DNA from: Noviherbaspirillum aridicola
GTDB taxonomy: Bacteria; Pseudomonadota; Gammaproteobacteria; Burkholderiales; Burkholderiaceae_D
Length of the DNA stretch: 64,000 nt
Direction: 5' to 3'
Assembly: GCF_019656455.1 (NCBI RefSeq)
Contig: NZ_BPMK01000004.1
Location: 124,001-188,000 of the forward strand
Positions within the stretch are counted from its first letter, which is position 1. The number at the start of each line of letters is the position of its first letter. The notes under the pieces are model-generated. The model saw only the letters and a program-made list of their open reading frames with translations, made no database searches and was not told the DNA's origin. Position numbers and translations under genes: made by a program. This document shows, piece by piece, positions 11,185 through 22,324 of the stretch.

Positions 11185-12558
11185 ATGGCGATCAGCGCAT
11201 TCGAACTGTTCAAGATCGGCATCGGTCCGTCGAGCTCGCACACCGTCGGCCCGATGCGGGCCGCGCTCATGTTCGTATCCGGACTGAAGGAGGCGGGGCT
11301 GCTTGCCCGCGTCTCCTCGCTGCGCTGCGAGCTGTATGGCTCGCTCGGCGCCACCGGCAAGGGCCATGGCAGCGACAAGGCGGTGCTGCTCGGCCTGCTG
11401 GGCGAAACACCCGACCAGGTCGATACCGACAGCGTGGAGGCGAAGCTGGCGAAGATCCGTGCCGACGGTCGCATTCGCCTCCTCGGCGAGCACGAGATCG
11501 GCTTCAGCGAGCGCGAACATCTGCTGATGTACCGGCGTGCGCTGCCCTTGCATCCGAACGGCATGCGCTTCATCGCGCTCGACGGCGACGCCGAACTGGC
11601 GGGCAAGACCTACTACTCCGTCGGCGGCGGCTTCGTGCTCAACGAGGACGAAGCGGGCGCCGAGCGCATCGTGCGCGATGCGACGCCGCTACGCTATCCG
11701 TTCCACAGCGCGGAGGAACTGCTCGCCCTGTGCCGGGACAATCGCCTGTCGGTGAGCCAGCTGATGCTGGAAAACGAAAAGGCCTGGCGCAGCGAGGACG
11801 CGACCCGGGCCGGCCTGCAGCGGATATGGCAGGTGATGCAGGAGTGCGTGCGCCGCGGCTGCGAGCGAGAAGGCGTGCTGCCCGGCGGCCTGAAGGTACG
11901 TCGCCGCGCGGCCGAACTGCATCGCAAGCTCAGCAGCACGCCCGAGGCCAGCCTGAGCGATCCGCTCACCACCCTCGACTGGGTCAACCTGTACGCGCTG
12001 GCGGTGAACGAGGAAAACGCCGCCGGGGGCAGGGTGGTCACCGCGCCCACCAATGGCGCCGCGGGCATTGTGCCGGCGGTCCTGCATTACTACCGGCGCT
12101 TCATAGGCGGCGCCAGCGACGAGGGCGTCATCCGCTTTCTATTGACCGCCGCCGCCATCGGCATCCTGTACAAGGAGAACGCATCGATCTCCGGCGCCGA
12201 GGTCGGCTGCCAGGGGGAGGTCGGCGTCGCCTGTTCCATGGCCGCCGGCGCGCTCGCGGAGGTCCTGGGCGGCACGCCGGAGCAGGTCGAGAACGCCGCC
12301 GAGATCGGCATGGAACACAACCTCGGCCTGACCTGCGATCCGATCGGCGGGCTGGTGCAGGTGCCCTGCATCGAGCGCAACGCGATGGGCGCGATCAAGG
12401 CGATCAACGCCGCGCGCATGGCGCTGCGCGGCGACGGCCATCATTTCGTCTCGCTCGACAAGGTGATCAAGACCATGCGCGAGACGGGCGCCGACATGAA
12501 AATCAAGTACAAGGAAACCGCGCGCGGAGGGCTCGCGGTCAACGTGATCGAGTGCTGA
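11185..12558 (+). CDS. sdaA: L-serine ammonia-lyase, single chain
   Basis: A 457-residue iron-sulfur L-serine dehydratase that converts serine to pyruvate and ammonia. The beta domain comes first ([17 protein letters not shown]-like start) and the alpha domain second. C342, C384 and C395 (GCQGE, TCDP, VPCIE) are the expected [4Fe-4S] ligands. ATG 11185 is chosen because AAGGA lies nine bases upstream and the family N-terminus begins there; the open frame upstream overlaps gcvP and is not coding. Its place between gcvP and gcvT suggests that glycine is routed to serine and on to pyruvate. The hydroxymethyltransferase that this needs is not in the window. Confidence 0.95.
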   Translation: MAISAFELFKIGIGPSSSHTVGPMRAALMFVSGLKEAGLLARVSSLRCELYGSLGATGKGHGSDKAVLLGLLGETPDQVDTDSVEAKLAKIRADGRIRLLGEHEIGFSEREHLLMYRRALPLHPNGMRFIALDGDAELAGKTYYSVGGGFVLNEDEAGAERIVRDATPLRYPFHSAEELLALCRDNRLSVSQLMLENEKAWRSEDATRAGLQRIWQVMQECVRRGCEREGVLPGGLKVRRRAAELHRKLSSTPEASLSDPLTTLDWVNLYALAVNEENAAGGRVVTAPTNGAAGIVPAVLHYYRRFIGGASDEGVIRFLLTAAAIGILYKENASISGAEVGCQGEVGVACSMAAGALAEVLGGTPEQVENAAEIGMEHNLGLTCDPIGGLVQVPCIERNAMGAIKAINAARMALRGDGHHFVSLDKVIKTMRETGADMKIKYKETARGGLAVNVIEC

Positions 12559-12594
12559 ACCGGTCCGACAGAATTCAAACCAGAGGAAACATTC

Positions 12595-13719
12595 ATGGAT
12601 ACCCCAGCCCAGCCGCTGTCCCGCACCCCGCTGTACGATCTGCACGTCGAACTCGGCGCCCGCATGGTGCCCTTCGCCGGCTATGAAATGCCGGTCCAGT
12701 ACCCGACGGGCGTGCTGAAGGAGCACGCGCATGCCCGCACCCGCGCGGGTCTGTTCGACGTGTCGCACATGGGGCAGGTCAGGCTGTCCGGCGATGGCGC
12801 TGCGGCGGCGCTGGAAACCCTGGTGCCGGTCGACATCGTCGATCTGCCGCGCAATCTGCAGCGCTATGCGGTGTTCACCAACGAGCAGGGCGGCATCCTC
12901 GACGACCTGATGGTGTCGAACGCCGGCGACCATCTCTTCCTCGTGGTGAACGCGGCCTGCAAGGCGCAGGACGTCGCGCATCTGCGCCGTCACCTCGACG
13001 GCAAATGCAGGGTGGAAGAGCTTGCCGACCGTGCGCTGCTGGCGCTGCAGGGGCCCGAGGCTGCGGCGGTGATGGCGCGCCTGGCGCCGGAGACGGCGAA
13101 GATGATTTTCATGAACACCGGCACGGTCGTGCTAGCGGGTGCCGAATGCATCATCAGCCGATCCGGCTATACCGGTGAGGACGGCTTCGAGATTTCCGTG
13201 CCGAACGGGATGGCGGAAGAAGTCGCCCGCCTGCTGCTGTCGCAGCCGGAAGTCGCGCCGATCGGCCTTGGCGCGCGCGACTCGCTGCGGCTGGAAGCCG
13301 GGCTCTGCCTGTACGGCCACGACATGGACACCGGGACTACGCCGGTCGAGGCCAGCCTGGTCTGGGCGCTGTCGAAAGCGCGTCGCGCCGACGGCGCCCG
13401 TCCCGGCGGCTACCCCGGCGCCGAGGTCATCCTGCGTCAGCTCGCCGAGGGCGTGCAGCGCAAGCGCGTCGGCCTGCTGGTCAAGGACCGGATGCCGGTG
13501 CGCGAGGGCGCCGAACTGGTGGATGGCGACGGCAAGCCGGCGGGCCGCGTGACCAGCGGCGGGTTCGCGCCGACGCTTGGGGCGCCGGTGGCGATGGGCT
13601 ATGTCGCCGCCGCGCTCGCTGCGCCGGGCACCGTGCTGCAGGCGATCGTGCGCGGCAAGCCGGTACCGGTCGAGGTGGCGAAGACGCCGTTCGTGCCGCA
13701 ACGCTACTACCGCGGCTGA
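12595..13719 (+). CDS. gcvT: Glycine cleavage system T protein (aminomethyltransferase)
   Basis: 374 residues. It transfers the methylene unit from aminomethyl-lipoyl-GcvH to tetrahydrofolate and releases ammonia. The start [29 protein letters not shown]-type block, the folate-binding region with FDVSHMGQ near 60 and [11 protein letters not shown] near 190, and the C-terminal barrel domain (KRVGLLV ... PVAMGYV) are all present. AGAGGAAA lies before the start. gcvT sits after sdaA instead of at the head of the cluster, where many bacteria have it. lipA starts eight bases downstream. Confidence 0.96.
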   Translation: MDTPAQPLSRTPLYDLHVELGARMVPFAGYEMPVQYPTGVLKEHAHARTRAGLFDVSHMGQVRLSGDGAAAALETLVPVDIVDLPRNLQRYAVFTNEQGGILDDLMVSNAGDHLFLVVNAACKAQDVAHLRRHLDGKCRVEELADRALLALQGPEAAAVMARLAPETAKMIFMNTGTVVLAGAECIISRSGYTGEDGFEISVPNGMAEEVARLLLSQPEVAPIGLGARDSLRLEAGLCLYGHDMDTGTTPVEASLVWALSKARRADGARPGGYPGAEVILRQLAEGVQRKRVGLLVKDRMPVREGAELVDGDGKPAGRVTSGGFAPTLGAPVAMGYVAAALAAPGTVLQAIVRGKPVPVEVAKTPFVPQRYYRG

Positions 13720-13726
13720 GGCGGCG

Positions 13727-14719
13727 ATGAGCGACACCAAGACCGACAACCCGGCCGCCCCGCGCCCCGTCAGGGCGGGCGAGAAGCTGCGCGGCGCCGA
13801 AAAGATGGCGCGCATCCCGATCAAGATCGCGCCGACCGAGCCGTCCCAGTACCTGCGCAAGCCGAAATGGATACGCGCCGAGTTCACCGGCACGAAAGAG
13901 GTCCAGCGGCTCAAGGCGGTGCTGCGCGAGAACAGGCTGCACACCGTCTGCGAAGAAGCGAACTGCCCCAATCTGGGCGAATGCTTCCGCAGCGGCACCG
14001 CGACCTTCATGATCATGGGCGACATTTGTACCCGGCGCTGCCCGTTCTGCGACGTCGGTCACGGCAGGCCGAATCCGCTCGATCCCGAAGAACCTGCCAA
14101 TCTCGCCCGCACCATCCAGGCCATGGGCCTGCGTTATGTGGTGATCACCTCGGTCGACCGCGACGACCTGCGCGACGGCGGCGCGCGCCATTTCGCCGCC
14201 TGCATCGAGGCGACGCGCCGGAGCAGCCCCGGCATCACCATCGAAATCCTGACGCCTGACTTCCGCGGGCGCACCGAAGTCGCGCTGGAAGTGCTGGCGC
14301 AAACGCCGCCGGACGTCTTCAATCACAACCTGGAAACCGTGCCGCGGCTGTATCGCCAGGCACGCCCGGGCGCGGATTATCAGGTCTCGCTGGCGCTGCT
14401 GCAGCGTTTCAAGCAACTCCATCCCTCCGTGCCCACCAAGTCCGGCCTGATGCTGGGACTGGGCGAGACGCTGGAGGAAGTGGAGCAGGTGATGCGGGAC
14501 ATGCGCGCGCACGACATCGACATGCTCACGCTTGGCCAGTACCTGCAGCCGAGCGCGCATCACCTGGCGGTGCAGCGCTATGTGACGCCGGAGGAGTTCG
14601 ACGCGCTCCGGGTGGCGGGCGAGAAGATGGGATTCCGCCACGTGGCTTCCGGCCCGCTGGTGCGCTCGTCATATCACGCGGATCTGCAGGCAAGGGGAGA
14701 GTTCGGCAAGGAGGGCTGA
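13727..14719 (+). CDS. lipA: Lipoyl synthase
   Basis: A 330-residue radical SAM enzyme that inserts two sulfurs into protein-bound octanoyl groups, the last step in making lipoyl-GcvH and lipoyl-E2 subunits. The auxiliary cluster ligands C75, C80 and C86 ([12 protein letters not shown]) and the radical SAM CxxxCxxC (C101, C105, C108) are intact, and the C-terminal RSSYHA carries the serine ligand. ATG 13727 lies seven bases after the gcvT stop; the longer open frame inside gcvT is not used. No lipB is adjacent, although lipA usually travels with lipB in this class. The placement links cofactor supply to GcvH directly. Confidence 0.95.
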   Translation: MSDTKTDNPAAPRPVRAGEKLRGAEKMARIPIKIAPTEPSQYLRKPKWIRAEFTGTKEVQRLKAVLRENRLHTVCEEANCPNLGECFRSGTATFMIMGDICTRRCPFCDVGHGRPNPLDPEEPANLARTIQAMGLRYVVITSVDRDDLRDGGARHFAACIEATRRSSPGITIEILTPDFRGRTEVALEVLAQTPPDVFNHNLETVPRLYRQARPGADYQVSLALLQRFKQLHPSVPTKSGLMLGLGETLEEVEQVMRDMRAHDIDMLTLGQYLQPSAHHLAVQRYVTPEEFDALRVAGEKMGFRHVASGPLVRSSYHADLQARGEFGKEG

Positions 14720-14853
14720 GACTAAGTTTCCGCGTGGCAATTTTCCTTTGTTTCGTAGGTGCATGACAGTTGCGCTGGCTCAAATGTTTCCGGCCCTAAA
14801 CCTGTAACAATTTTCCTGCCGGAAAAGCCTGATCAACTCTTGCACACGCGACC

Positions 14854-15138
14854 ATGAAAAAGATTGCCCCCTCCGAACAGGTTATCGAAGACATTGTCGA
14901 AGCCACCCTCGGCGAGCATGCGTCTGCCCGTGAAAAGCACGTGCTGCGCGAGACTCTGCACGGCCTGGTACGTCTGGCCAAGGTGGAGCAGGTGGCGGAC
15001 ATCAAGGCCAATGTGAGGCGCCTCGCCGGCGCGCTCGAAACCCAGTCGGCCAGGCGCAGAGCCAAGGCCATCCTCATGGCCCAGCGCCTGCCCGGCCTGC
15101 TCGAACAGGCCCAGCAAGCCTTCGAATTCAAGCACTGA
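14854..15138 (+). CDS. Small helical protein of unknown function
   Basis: 94 residues, not recognised. The composition (Ala, Leu, Glu, Arg, Lys, Gln) predicts an all-alpha protein without a signal peptide or membrane segment, so it is probably cytoplasmic. There is one histidine-rich-free core and no cysteine. The ATG is preceded by 'GCACACGCGACC', which is not a strong ribosome site. It lies 134 bases after lipA and 115 before the DUF1178 gene, on the same strand. Codon use resembles the neighbours (GC-rich third positions), which supports a real gene. Confidence 0.6.
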   Translation: MKKIAPSEQVIEDIVEATLGEHASAREKHVLRETLHGLVRLAKVEQVADIKANVRRLAGALETQSARRRAKAILMAQRLPGLLEQAQQAFEFKH

Positions 15139-15203
15139 ACCGGGCGGCGCACGCCGCGCCCTGCTCCGCCCGGGCGCCGTCTGCAGACGCCCGCGCGCGA
15201 AGG

Positions 15204-15209
15204 TACAAT
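15204..15209 (+). promoter_or_regulatory. Possible -10 box upstream of the DUF1178 gene
   Basis: TACAAT lies 44 bases before the start codon at 15254. CTGCAG at 15181-15186 is at 17-base spacing but matches the -35 consensus poorly. Confidence 0.3.
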
Positions 15210-15253
15210 CCCTCGCCTGTGCGCATCTGCGCGCGCATGCCGAACCCATTCCC

Positions 15254-15670
15254 ATGAAAGTCTATAACCTGTGCTGCGGGCAGGGCCATCGCTTCGAAGG
15301 CTGGTTCTCCTCCGAGGAAGACAGCCGCGCCCAGCTCGAGCAACAATCGATCGCCTGCCCGGTCTGCGACAGCAGGGCGATCGGGCGCGTGCCATCCGCG
15401 CCGAGGCTGAACCTGTCCCAGGGCGGGGCGCCCGTCGATCCGAGTGCGATCCAGGCCAAACTGATGACGCTGCTGCGTCAGGCCGTCGCCCGGTCCGAGG
15501 ACGTCGGCGAGCGCTTCGCCGAGGAGGCGCGCCGCATGCATTACGAAGAAGCGCCCGGCCGCGCCATCCGCGGCACATCCACCGCCGAGGAATTCGCGGA
15601 ACTGGTGGAGGAAGGCATCGACGTCCTGCCGCTGCCCGCCATGCTCGATCCCAAGCAGACCCTCCAGTAA
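15254..15670 (+). CDS. DUF1178 family protein
   Basis: 138 residues. The N-terminus MKVYNLCCGQGHRFEGWF and the CPVC knuckle are typical of the DUF1178 family, found widely in alpha- and betaproteobacteria with no assigned function. C7/C8, H12, C35 and C38 could form a zinc site like that of small regulatory zinc ribbons. The C-terminal half (ARRMHYEEAPGRAIRGTST) is the other conserved block. No signal peptide is present, so it is probably cytoplasmic. It stands alone between the lipA region and the acyl-CoA dehydrogenase operon. Confidence 0.85.
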   Translation: MKVYNLCCGQGHRFEGWFSSEEDSRAQLEQQSIACPVCDSRAIGRVPSAPRLNLSQGGAPVDPSAIQAKLMTLLRQAVARSEDVGERFAEEARRMHYEEAPGRAIRGTSTAEEFAELVEEGIDVLPLPAMLDPKQTLQ

Positions 15671-15722
15671 TTCCTGTTTTCCCTGTCGTGACATTTCGGC
15701 ACCCTTGCCGGGAAATCCACTG

Positions 15723-15728
15723 TATAAT
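15723..15728 (+). promoter_or_regulatory. -10 box of the acyl-CoA dehydrogenase operon
   Basis: A perfect TATAAT lies 47 bases before the first gene of the operon. No good -35 exists at normal spacing (TTGCCG at 15705-15710 is only 12 bases away), as expected for an activated or weak promoter. Confidence 0.4.
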
Positions 15729-15733
15729 TTTTT

Positions 15734-15747
15734 TGAACGGTCGTGCT
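15734..15747 (+). promoter_or_regulatory. Possible repressor operator, site B
   Basis: The decamer ACGGTCGTGC (15737-15746) lies just downstream of the TATAAT box. It contains the inverted arms ACG-GT-CGT. The same decamer occurs in the promoter region at 22328-22337, ahead of the second acyl-CoA operon. Position and symmetry suggest a TetR-type operator, but the regulator is not in the window. Confidence 0.35.
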
Positions 15748-15774
15748 TTTTGAGCCGGGACATTAGGAGACAGC

Positions 15775-16971
15775 ATGGATTTGAACTACACGGCGGAGGA
15801 TTTGGCCTTCCGCGATACCGTTCGCGCCTTCCTGGATGCGAACCTGCCAAAAGACCTGCAGCAGAAAGTCCTCAACCACAAGCGCCTGTCCAAGGAAGAC
15901 TTCGTCCGCTGGCACAAGATCGTCGCCAGGCAGGGCTGGGTCGGTACCGGCTGGCCCAAGGAATACGGCGGCACCGGCTGGACCGCGGTGCAGCGCCATA
16001 TCTGGGAAGAAGAATGCGCCGCCGCCGGCACCCCGCCCATCCTGCCGTTCGGCGTGAACATGGTGGCCCCGGTCATCATGGCCTTCGGTAACGAAGCACA
16101 GAAGAATTACTACCTGCCGCGCATCCTGAATTGCGACGACTGGTGGTGCCAGGGCTACTCCGAGCCCGGCGCCGGCTCCGACCTGGCCGGCCTGAAAACC
16201 CGCGCCGAACGCCAGGGCGACCACTACATCGTCAACGGCCAGAAGACCTGGACCACGCTCGGCCAGCATGCCGACATGATCTTCTGCCTGGTGCGCACCG
16301 ATCCCAACGTCCGCAAGCAGGAGGGCATTTCCTTCCTGCTGATCGACATGAAGACGCCCGGCATCACCGTGCGCCCGATCATCATGCTCGACGAAGAGCA
16401 TGAGGTGAACGAAGTCTTCTTCGACAACGTCAAGGTGCCGGTCGCGAACCTGATCGGCGAGGAAAACAAGGGCTGGACCTACGCCAAGTACCTGCTCGGC
16501 CACGAGCGCACCAACATCGCGGCCGTCGGGCGCGCCAAGCGCGAACTCGCCTTCCTCAAGCGCCTCGCCACCAGGAATCTGAAGAACGGCAAGCCACTGC
16601 TCGAAGATCCGATGTTCGCCGCCAAGGTCGCCAGCCTGGAAGTCGAGATCATGGCGCTGGAAGTCACCGTGCTGCGCGTGCTGTCGGCGGAGAACTCCAA
16701 GCGCGGACCCGGCCCCGAGGCCTCCATGCTCAAGGTCAAGGGCACCGAGATCCAGCAGGCGCTGACCGAACTGATGGTCGAAGCCGCCGGCCCGTCGGCG
16801 ATGCCTTTCGATCCGGCCTACCTCGAGGGCGAGCAGGAGCAGAGCATTACCGGCGACAACGACGCCGCGCCGCTGCTCGGCTACTACTTCAACTTCCGCA
16901 AGACCTCGATCTACGGCGGCTCGAACGAGATTCAGAAAAACATCATCTCCCAGATGATCCTGGGATTGTGA
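15775..16971 (+). CDS. Acyl-CoA dehydrogenase family protein
   Basis: 398 residues, full length for this FAD enzyme family. It makes an alpha-beta double bond in an acyl-CoA and passes electrons to electron-transfer flavoprotein. The helical N-terminal domain, the middle beta domain with YSEPGAGSDLAGL and KTWTTLGQHAD, and the C-terminal FAD/dimer domain with YGGSNEIQKNI are intact. The chain-length or ring substrate cannot be told from sequence. The related pair of dehydrogenase genes in one operon is the pattern of alpha-beta heterodimeric dehydrogenases for bulky acyl-CoAs. AGGAGACAGC precedes the ATG. It is first of four genes, with the next 10 bases downstream. Confidence 0.93.
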   Translation: MDLNYTAEDLAFRDTVRAFLDANLPKDLQQKVLNHKRLSKEDFVRWHKIVARQGWVGTGWPKEYGGTGWTAVQRHIWEEECAAAGTPPILPFGVNMVAPVIMAFGNEAQKNYYLPRILNCDDWWCQGYSEPGAGSDLAGLKTRAERQGDHYIVNGQKTWTTLGQHADMIFCLVRTDPNVRKQEGISFLLIDMKTPGITVRPIIMLDEEHEVNEVFFDNVKVPVANLIGEENKGWTYAKYLLGHERTNIAAVGRAKRELAFLKRLATRNLKNGKPLLEDPMFAAKVASLEVEIMALEVTVLRVLSAENSKRGPGPEASMLKVKGTEIQQALTELMVEAAGPSAMPFDPAYLEGEQEQSITGDNDAAPLLGYYFNFRKTSIYGGSNEIQKNIISQMILGL

Positions 16972-16981
16972 GGCGACGACC

Positions 16982-18121
16982 ATGGACTTCAACTACACCC
17001 CGGAACAGCAGCAATTCCGCGATGCCCTGCGTCGCTTCATCGACAAGGACTACGGTTTCGAGCACCGCAAGTCGATCATCCACTCCGGTGCCGGCGTCTC
17101 CGAGCAGGCCTGGAACACCCTGGTAGAGCTCGGCATGACCGCGCTTCCGGTCCCGGAGGAGCAGGGCGGCTTCAACGGCTCGGCGGTCGACATGCTGGTG
17201 GTGATGCAGGAGCTGGGCCGAGGCCTGGTGGTCGAGCCGTATTTCGCCACCGTGCTCGGCGCGCAATTCCTGAAGCTCGCCGGCGGCCAGGAATCGCTGC
17301 TGGAACAGGTCGCCACGGGCGAACTCAAGCTGGCCGCGGCGATCGGCGAGAAGCAGGCGCGCCATGACCTGCACGACATCCACACCTCCGCCGGGCGCGA
17401 TGGCGACGGTTACGTGATCAGCGGTGCCAAGAGCGTGGTGATCCATGGCGGCCAGGCCGGCAAGCTGATCGTATCGGCCCGCACCGGCGGCGGCCAGCGC
17501 GACACCGACGGCATTTCGCTGTTCGTCGTCGATGCCGATGCGCAGGGAATCACCCGCCGCGACTACCGCACGCTCGACGGCCAGCGCGCGGCCGACATCG
17601 CATTCAGCAATGTCCGCGTGCCCGCGACGGCGCTGCTCGGCACGGAGGGCGCCGGCTGGAAGATCCTGGACGCGGCGTCCGACTACGGCGTGGCGCTGCT
17701 CTGCGCGGAAGCGGTGGGGGCGATGGACGCGCTCAACGCCGCGACCCTGGAATACCTGAAAACCCGCCAGCAGTTCGGCGTACCGATCGGGAAGTTCCAG
17801 GCGCTGCAGCACCGCATGGCGGAGATGTTCATGCAGGCCGAGCAGGCGCGCTCGATGGCGACGCTCGCCGCGGTGAAGGTTTCTTCCACCGACGAGGACG
17901 AGCGCCGCCGCTCCGTGTCGGGCGCCAAGATCCGTATCGGCCAGGCCGCACGCTTCGTCGGCCAGCAGGCGGTTCAGCTGCATGGCGGCATGGGCGTGAC
18001 CGACGAACTGCCGGCCGCGCACCTGTTCAAGCGGCTGACCATGATCGAACTGACGCTCGGCGACACCGACCATCACCTGGCCCGCTTCGCCGCCCGTCCG
18101 GCGTTCCGCGAAGCCGCCTGA
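16982..18121 (+). CDS. Acyl-CoA dehydrogenase family protein, second subunit-like
   Basis: 379 residues, a more divergent dehydrogenase than its upstream neighbour. The helical N-terminal domain starts [18 protein letters not shown]. The middle domain lacks the well-conserved 'EPxAGSD' block ([20 protein letters not shown] is the nearest). The C-terminal domain has [18 protein letters not shown]. The loss of parts of the FAD/substrate motifs fits the structural partner of a heterodimeric acyl-CoA dehydrogenase, which is inference. GAGG lies before the start, and the gene overlaps neither neighbour (10 and 13 bases). Confidence 0.9.
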   Translation: MDFNYTPEQQQFRDALRRFIDKDYGFEHRKSIIHSGAGVSEQAWNTLVELGMTALPVPEEQGGFNGSAVDMLVVMQELGRGLVVEPYFATVLGAQFLKLAGGQESLLEQVATGELKLAAAIGEKQARHDLHDIHTSAGRDGDGYVISGAKSVVIHGGQAGKLIVSARTGGGQRDTDGISLFVVDADAQGITRRDYRTLDGQRAADIAFSNVRVPATALLGTEGAGWKILDAASDYGVALLCAEAVGAMDALNAATLEYLKTRQQFGVPIGKFQALQHRMAEMFMQAEQARSMATLAAVKVSSTDEDERRRSVSGAKIRIGQAARFVGQQAVQLHGGMGVTDELPAAHLFKRLTMIELTLGDTDHHLARFAARPAFREAA

Positions 18122-18134
18122 GAAGGAGAGAGGC

Positions 18135-18596
18135 ATGCCGCAATTGAAATGGTACTTCGAGGATTTTGAGGTGGGCCGGACGATTGCGGCAGGCACGCGC
18201 ACGGTCACGGAAGAGGAAGTGCTGGACTTCGCGCGCAAGTTCGATCCCCAGCCTTTCCATGTCGATCACGATGCCGCCGCCAGGTCGATCTATGGCGGCA
18301 TCATCGCCAGCGGATGGCACACCTGCGGGATGATGATGCGGGTGATGGTCGATACCTTCCTCTGCGAGGCCGCGAGCCTCGGCTCGCCCGGCGTCGATGA
18401 AATCCGCTGGCTCAAGCCGGTGCGCCCGGGGGACACGCTGAGCATCACCAACACGGTGCTCGAGACGCGTCCCTCGAGCAGCAAGCCCGACCGCGGCGTG
18501 GTGCTCACGCTGTGGGAGGCGAAGAATCAGCACGGGGAAGTGGTGGCGACCATCAAGGGCATGGGCATGTTCGCCCGCCGCCCGAAGCAGGACTGA
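18135..18596 (+). CDS. MaoC family (R)-hydratase/dehydratase
   Basis: 153 residues with a single hot-dog fold of the MaoC type. The hydratase motif is [13 protein letters not shown], with D37 and H42 as the expected catalytic pair, followed by [11 protein letters not shown]. It probably hydrates an enoyl-CoA made by the dehydrogenases before it. AAGGAGAGAGG precedes the start. A second MaoC gene follows 47 bases downstream. Confidence 0.9.
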   Translation: MPQLKWYFEDFEVGRTIAAGTRTVTEEEVLDFARKFDPQPFHVDHDAAARSIYGGIIASGWHTCGMMMRVMVDTFLCEAASLGSPGVDEIRWLKPVRPGDTLSITNTVLETRPSSSKPDRGVVLTLWEAKNQHGEVVATIKGMGMFARRPKQD

Positions 18597-18643
18597 TCAC
18601 CGGTACCCGACAACGGATCCCCGATACCCGAAAAGGAGACAGA

Positions 18644-19099
18644 ATGCGCCATATCGCATCAGTGGAGGAACTCAAGAGCCTGATCGGCCAGGAAGTGGCG
18701 GTCAGCGAATGGTTCGAGGTCACGCAGGAACGGGTCAACCAGTTTGCGGAAGCCACCGGCGACCACCAGTGGATCCACCTGGACGTCGAACGCTGCAAGA
18801 AGGAGTCGCCCTACCGGACGACGATCGCGCACGGCTTTCTGACGCTGTCGCTGCTGCCGGTGCTGATGCAGCAGGCGGTGTCGTTCCCGCCTTCCAGGCT
18901 GTCGGTGAACTACGGGCTCAACAAGGTGCGCTTCCCGTCGCCGGTGCCGGTCGGCAGCCGCGTGAGAGCGCGCGTGGTGCCGCTGGAGGTCGAACCGATC
19001 GAAGGCGGCTACCAGATGACCTGGCAGGTCACCATGGAGCGCGAAGGCGGCGACAAGCCGGTATGCGTGGCGGAGTCGCTGTCGCGACGCTACGAATAA
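18644..19099 (+). CDS. MaoC family (R)-hydratase/dehydratase
   Basis: 151 residues. A single hot-dog MaoC protein with the complete hydratase motif ATGDHQWIHLD (D40, H45) and IAHGFLTLSLLP. It may act alone or with the preceding MaoC protein. ATG 18644 is chosen because AAAAGGAGAC precedes it directly. It ends the four-gene acyl-CoA operon, closed by a terminator 10 bases after the stop. Confidence 0.92.
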   Translation: MRHIASVEELKSLIGQEVAVSEWFEVTQERVNQFAEATGDHQWIHLDVERCKKESPYRTTIAHGFLTLSLLPVLMQQAVSFPPSRLSVNYGLNKVRFPSPVPVGSRVRARVVPLEVEPIEGGYQMTWQVTMEREGGDKPVCVAESLSRRYE

Positions 19100-19109
19100 G
19101 GTAGCAATG

Positions 19110-19133
19110 AAGGCCGCTGATGCGGCCTTTTTC
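19110..19133 (+). terminator. Rho-independent terminator of the acyl-CoA operon
   Basis: AAGGCCGC (19110-19117), loop TGAT, GCGGCCTT (19122-19129) followed by a T-run. It lies between convergent genes. The flanking A and T runs could let it act on both strands. Confidence 0.85.
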
Positions 19134-19149
19134 CTGATCGCCCGGCGCC

Positions 19150-19842
19150 TCAGCGCTTTTCGTATTGCGTCGCGCCGAACAGGTTCTCCCTGGCCTTGTC
19201 GTCCACCAGCGGCTTGCGCGCGTCGGCCAGCACCTGGACGCCGCGCTGCACGGCAGGACGGGCTTCGATCTCGTCGAACCAGCGTTTCGCGTTCGGATAA
19301 TCGGCCCAGTCTATGCCCTGGTTCTGCCAGGAGCGCAGCCACGGCCAGGTGGCGATATCGGCGATCGTGTATTCGTCGCCGGCGAGGTAGGCATGCTGCG
19401 CCACCTGCTTGTCGATCACGCCGTAGAGGCGCTTTGCCTCGTTGGTGTAGCGGTTCACCGCGTATTCGATCTGCTCGGGCGCATAGATGCGGAAGTGATG
19501 GGCCTGCCCCAGCATGGGTCCGACGCCGCCCATCTGAAACATCAGCCACTGCAGCGTGGTGAACTTCTCGCGGTCGGTATTGCCGAGGAACCTGCCGGCC
19601 TTGCTCGCCAGGTAGACCAGGATGGCGCCGCTTTCGAACAGCGCAAACGGTTGTCCGTCAGTACCCTCGTCGTCGACGATCGCCGGAATCTTGTTGTTCG
19701 GGGATATCTTCAGGAAGTCCGGCCTGAACTGGTCGCCGGCGCCGATATTGACCGCATGGACACGGTAGGGCAGCCCGCATTCTTCCAGCATGATGTGGAC
19801 CTTGTGGCCGTTCGGCGTCGGCCAGGAATAGACGTCTATCAT
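19150..19842 (-). CDS. Glutathione S-transferase family protein (YghU/YfcG-like)
   Basis: 230 residues. The thioredoxin-like N-terminal domain begins MIDVYSWPTPNGHKVHIMLEE, the signature of nu-class GSTs related to YfcG/YghU, which act as disulfide-bond oxidoreductases. The helical C-terminal domain contains YTIADIATWPW. The start at 19842 is chosen over 19866 because GGGAG lies eight bases before it. It is the last gene of a - strand group headed by an enoyl-CoA hydratase. The acyl-CoA dehydrogenase gene upstream ends 70 bases away, so it may belong to that transcript. A detoxifying role is inferred. Confidence 0.88.
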   Translation of the reverse strand: MIDVYSWPTPNGHKVHIMLEECGLPYRVHAVNIGAGDQFRPDFLKISPNNKIPAIVDDEGTDGQPFALFESGAILVYLASKAGRFLGNTDREKFTTLQWLMFQMGGVGPMLGQAHHFRIYAPEQIEYAVNRYTNEAKRLYGVIDKQVAQHAYLAGDEYTIADIATWPWLRSWQNQGIDWADYPNAKRWFDEIEARPAVQRGVQVLADARKPLVDDKARENLFGATQYEKR

Positions 19843-19912
19843 TGTTGTTCTCCCGGGTGTTTGCAAAGCGCCGCATGATTATGCAGCGCTTCGCAAAACC
19901 GCGCAGGAGAGG

Positions 19913-21175
<1,263 letters not shown>

Positions 21176-21209
21176 GTTGTCTCCTTGTGGGTGTGGTGTC
21201 TGTTCCGGT

Positions 21210-22268
21210 TCAGGCCTGGGAGGCGTACTTCCAGCCCATCTCCGCCATCGGCCGCGCCGCCTTGCCGGCCTTGAGCGCCTGTTCGCTCGATGCGGTGCCG
21301 TCGACGTAGCGCTTCATGATGCCCTGCAGGATGCCGGCCATGCGGAACATGTTGTAGGCGAGGTAGAAGCTGAAGTCTTCCTTGCGGATGGTCTTGCCGG
21401 TGCGTTCGCAGTACTTCGCGATATAGGCATCCTCGGAAGGGATGCCGAGCGATGCCAGGTCGAGGCCGGCGATGCCCCGGAACTGGCCGGGCGCGATATG
21501 CCAGCTCATGCAGTGATAGGAAAAATCGGCCAGCGGATGGCCGAGCGTGGACAGTTCCCAGTCGAGCACGGCCAGCACGCGCGGCTCGGTGGGATGGAAG
21601 ATCATGTTGTCGAGACGGTAGTCGCCATGCACGATGCTGGTCTCGTCGCCCGCAGGGATGTGCTTCGGCAGCCACTCGATCAGATTGTCCATCGCCTCGA
21701 TCTTCTCGGTCTCCGATGCCTTGTACTGCTTGGTCCAGCGGTCGATCTGGCGGGCGAAGTAGTTGCCCGGCTTGCCGTAGTCCGCCAGGCCGATGGCGGC
21801 GTAGTCGATCGTGTGCAGCTGCGCGATCACACGGTTCATCTCGTCATAGTGTGCGGCGCGTTCGGCCGGTGTCATGCCCGGCATGGACTGGTCCCACAGC
21901 ACGCGCCCCGCGACGAATTCCATGATGTAGAAGGCGCGGCCGATCACCGACTCGTCGGTGCACAGCGCATACTGGCGCGCGGCGGGGAAGCCGGCCCTGT
22001 TGAGCGCGTCCATGACGCGGAATTCGCGCTCGATCGCATGGGCCGAGGGCAGCAGCTTGGCAGCGGGACCGGGCTTGGTGCGCAGCACATAGCTCTTGCC
22101 GCCCGCGGTGAGCTTGAAGGTGGGATTGGACTGTCCGCCGTTGAACTGCTCGACGTCGAGTTCGCCGGAGAAGCCTTCGACATGCTGACGCATGTAGGCC
22201 TGCATCGCGCCGAGGTCGAACTTCTGGCGCTCGGACACCGGACGCGTGCCCATGAATTCTTCAAACAT
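21210..22268 (-). CDS. Phosphotransferase family protein, ACAD11/LvaA-like kinase
   Basis: 352 residues with the aminoglycoside-phosphotransferase (APH) fold. The catalytic loop is HGDYRLDN (H214, D216), followed by VLDWE for the Mg site; the N-terminal lobe has NGGQSNPTF and a YVLRTKPGP lysine block. In characterised relatives (LvaA in levulinate catabolism, the kinase half of ACAD11) the substrate is the 4-hydroxyl of a hydroxyacyl-CoA. Antibiotic resistance is unlikely given the acyl-CoA context. AAAGGAGACAGG precedes the start. A promoter with a possible operator lies in the 100 bases upstream. Confidence 0.9.
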   Translation of the reverse strand: MFEEFMGTRPVSERQKFDLGAMQAYMRQHVEGFSGELDVEQFNGGQSNPTFKLTAGGKSYVLRTKPGPAAKLLPSAHAIEREFRVMDALNRAGFPAARQYALCTDESVIGRAFYIMEFVAGRVLWDQSMPGMTPAERAAHYDEMNRVIAQLHTIDYAAIGLADYGKPGNYFARQIDRWTKQYKASETEKIEAMDNLIEWLPKHIPAGDETSIVHGDYRLDNMIFHPTEPRVLAVLDWELSTLGHPLADFSYHCMSWHIAPGQFRGIAGLDLASLGIPSEDAYIAKYCERTGKTIRKEDFSFYLAYNMFRMAGILQGIMKRYVDGTASSEQALKAGKAARPMAEMGWKYASQA

Positions 22269-22307
22269 CCTGTCTCCTTTGCCGATGAGTTGATTTGTTA
22301 TCGGCTC

Positions 22308-22313
22308 ATTCTA
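22308..22313 (-). promoter_or_regulatory. Probable -10 box ahead of the kinase/dehydrogenase genes
   Basis: Read on the - strand the hexamer is TAGAAT, about 40 bases before the kinase start. Its -35 position falls within the imperfect palindrome at 22325-22338. Confidence 0.4.
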
Positions 22314-22324
22314 CCGCATAAAAA

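Noticed and set aside
21210-22268. Aminoglycoside resistance gene.
   Set aside because: The APH fold is shared, but the sequence and the acyl-CoA context match the ACAD11/LvaA-like kinases.
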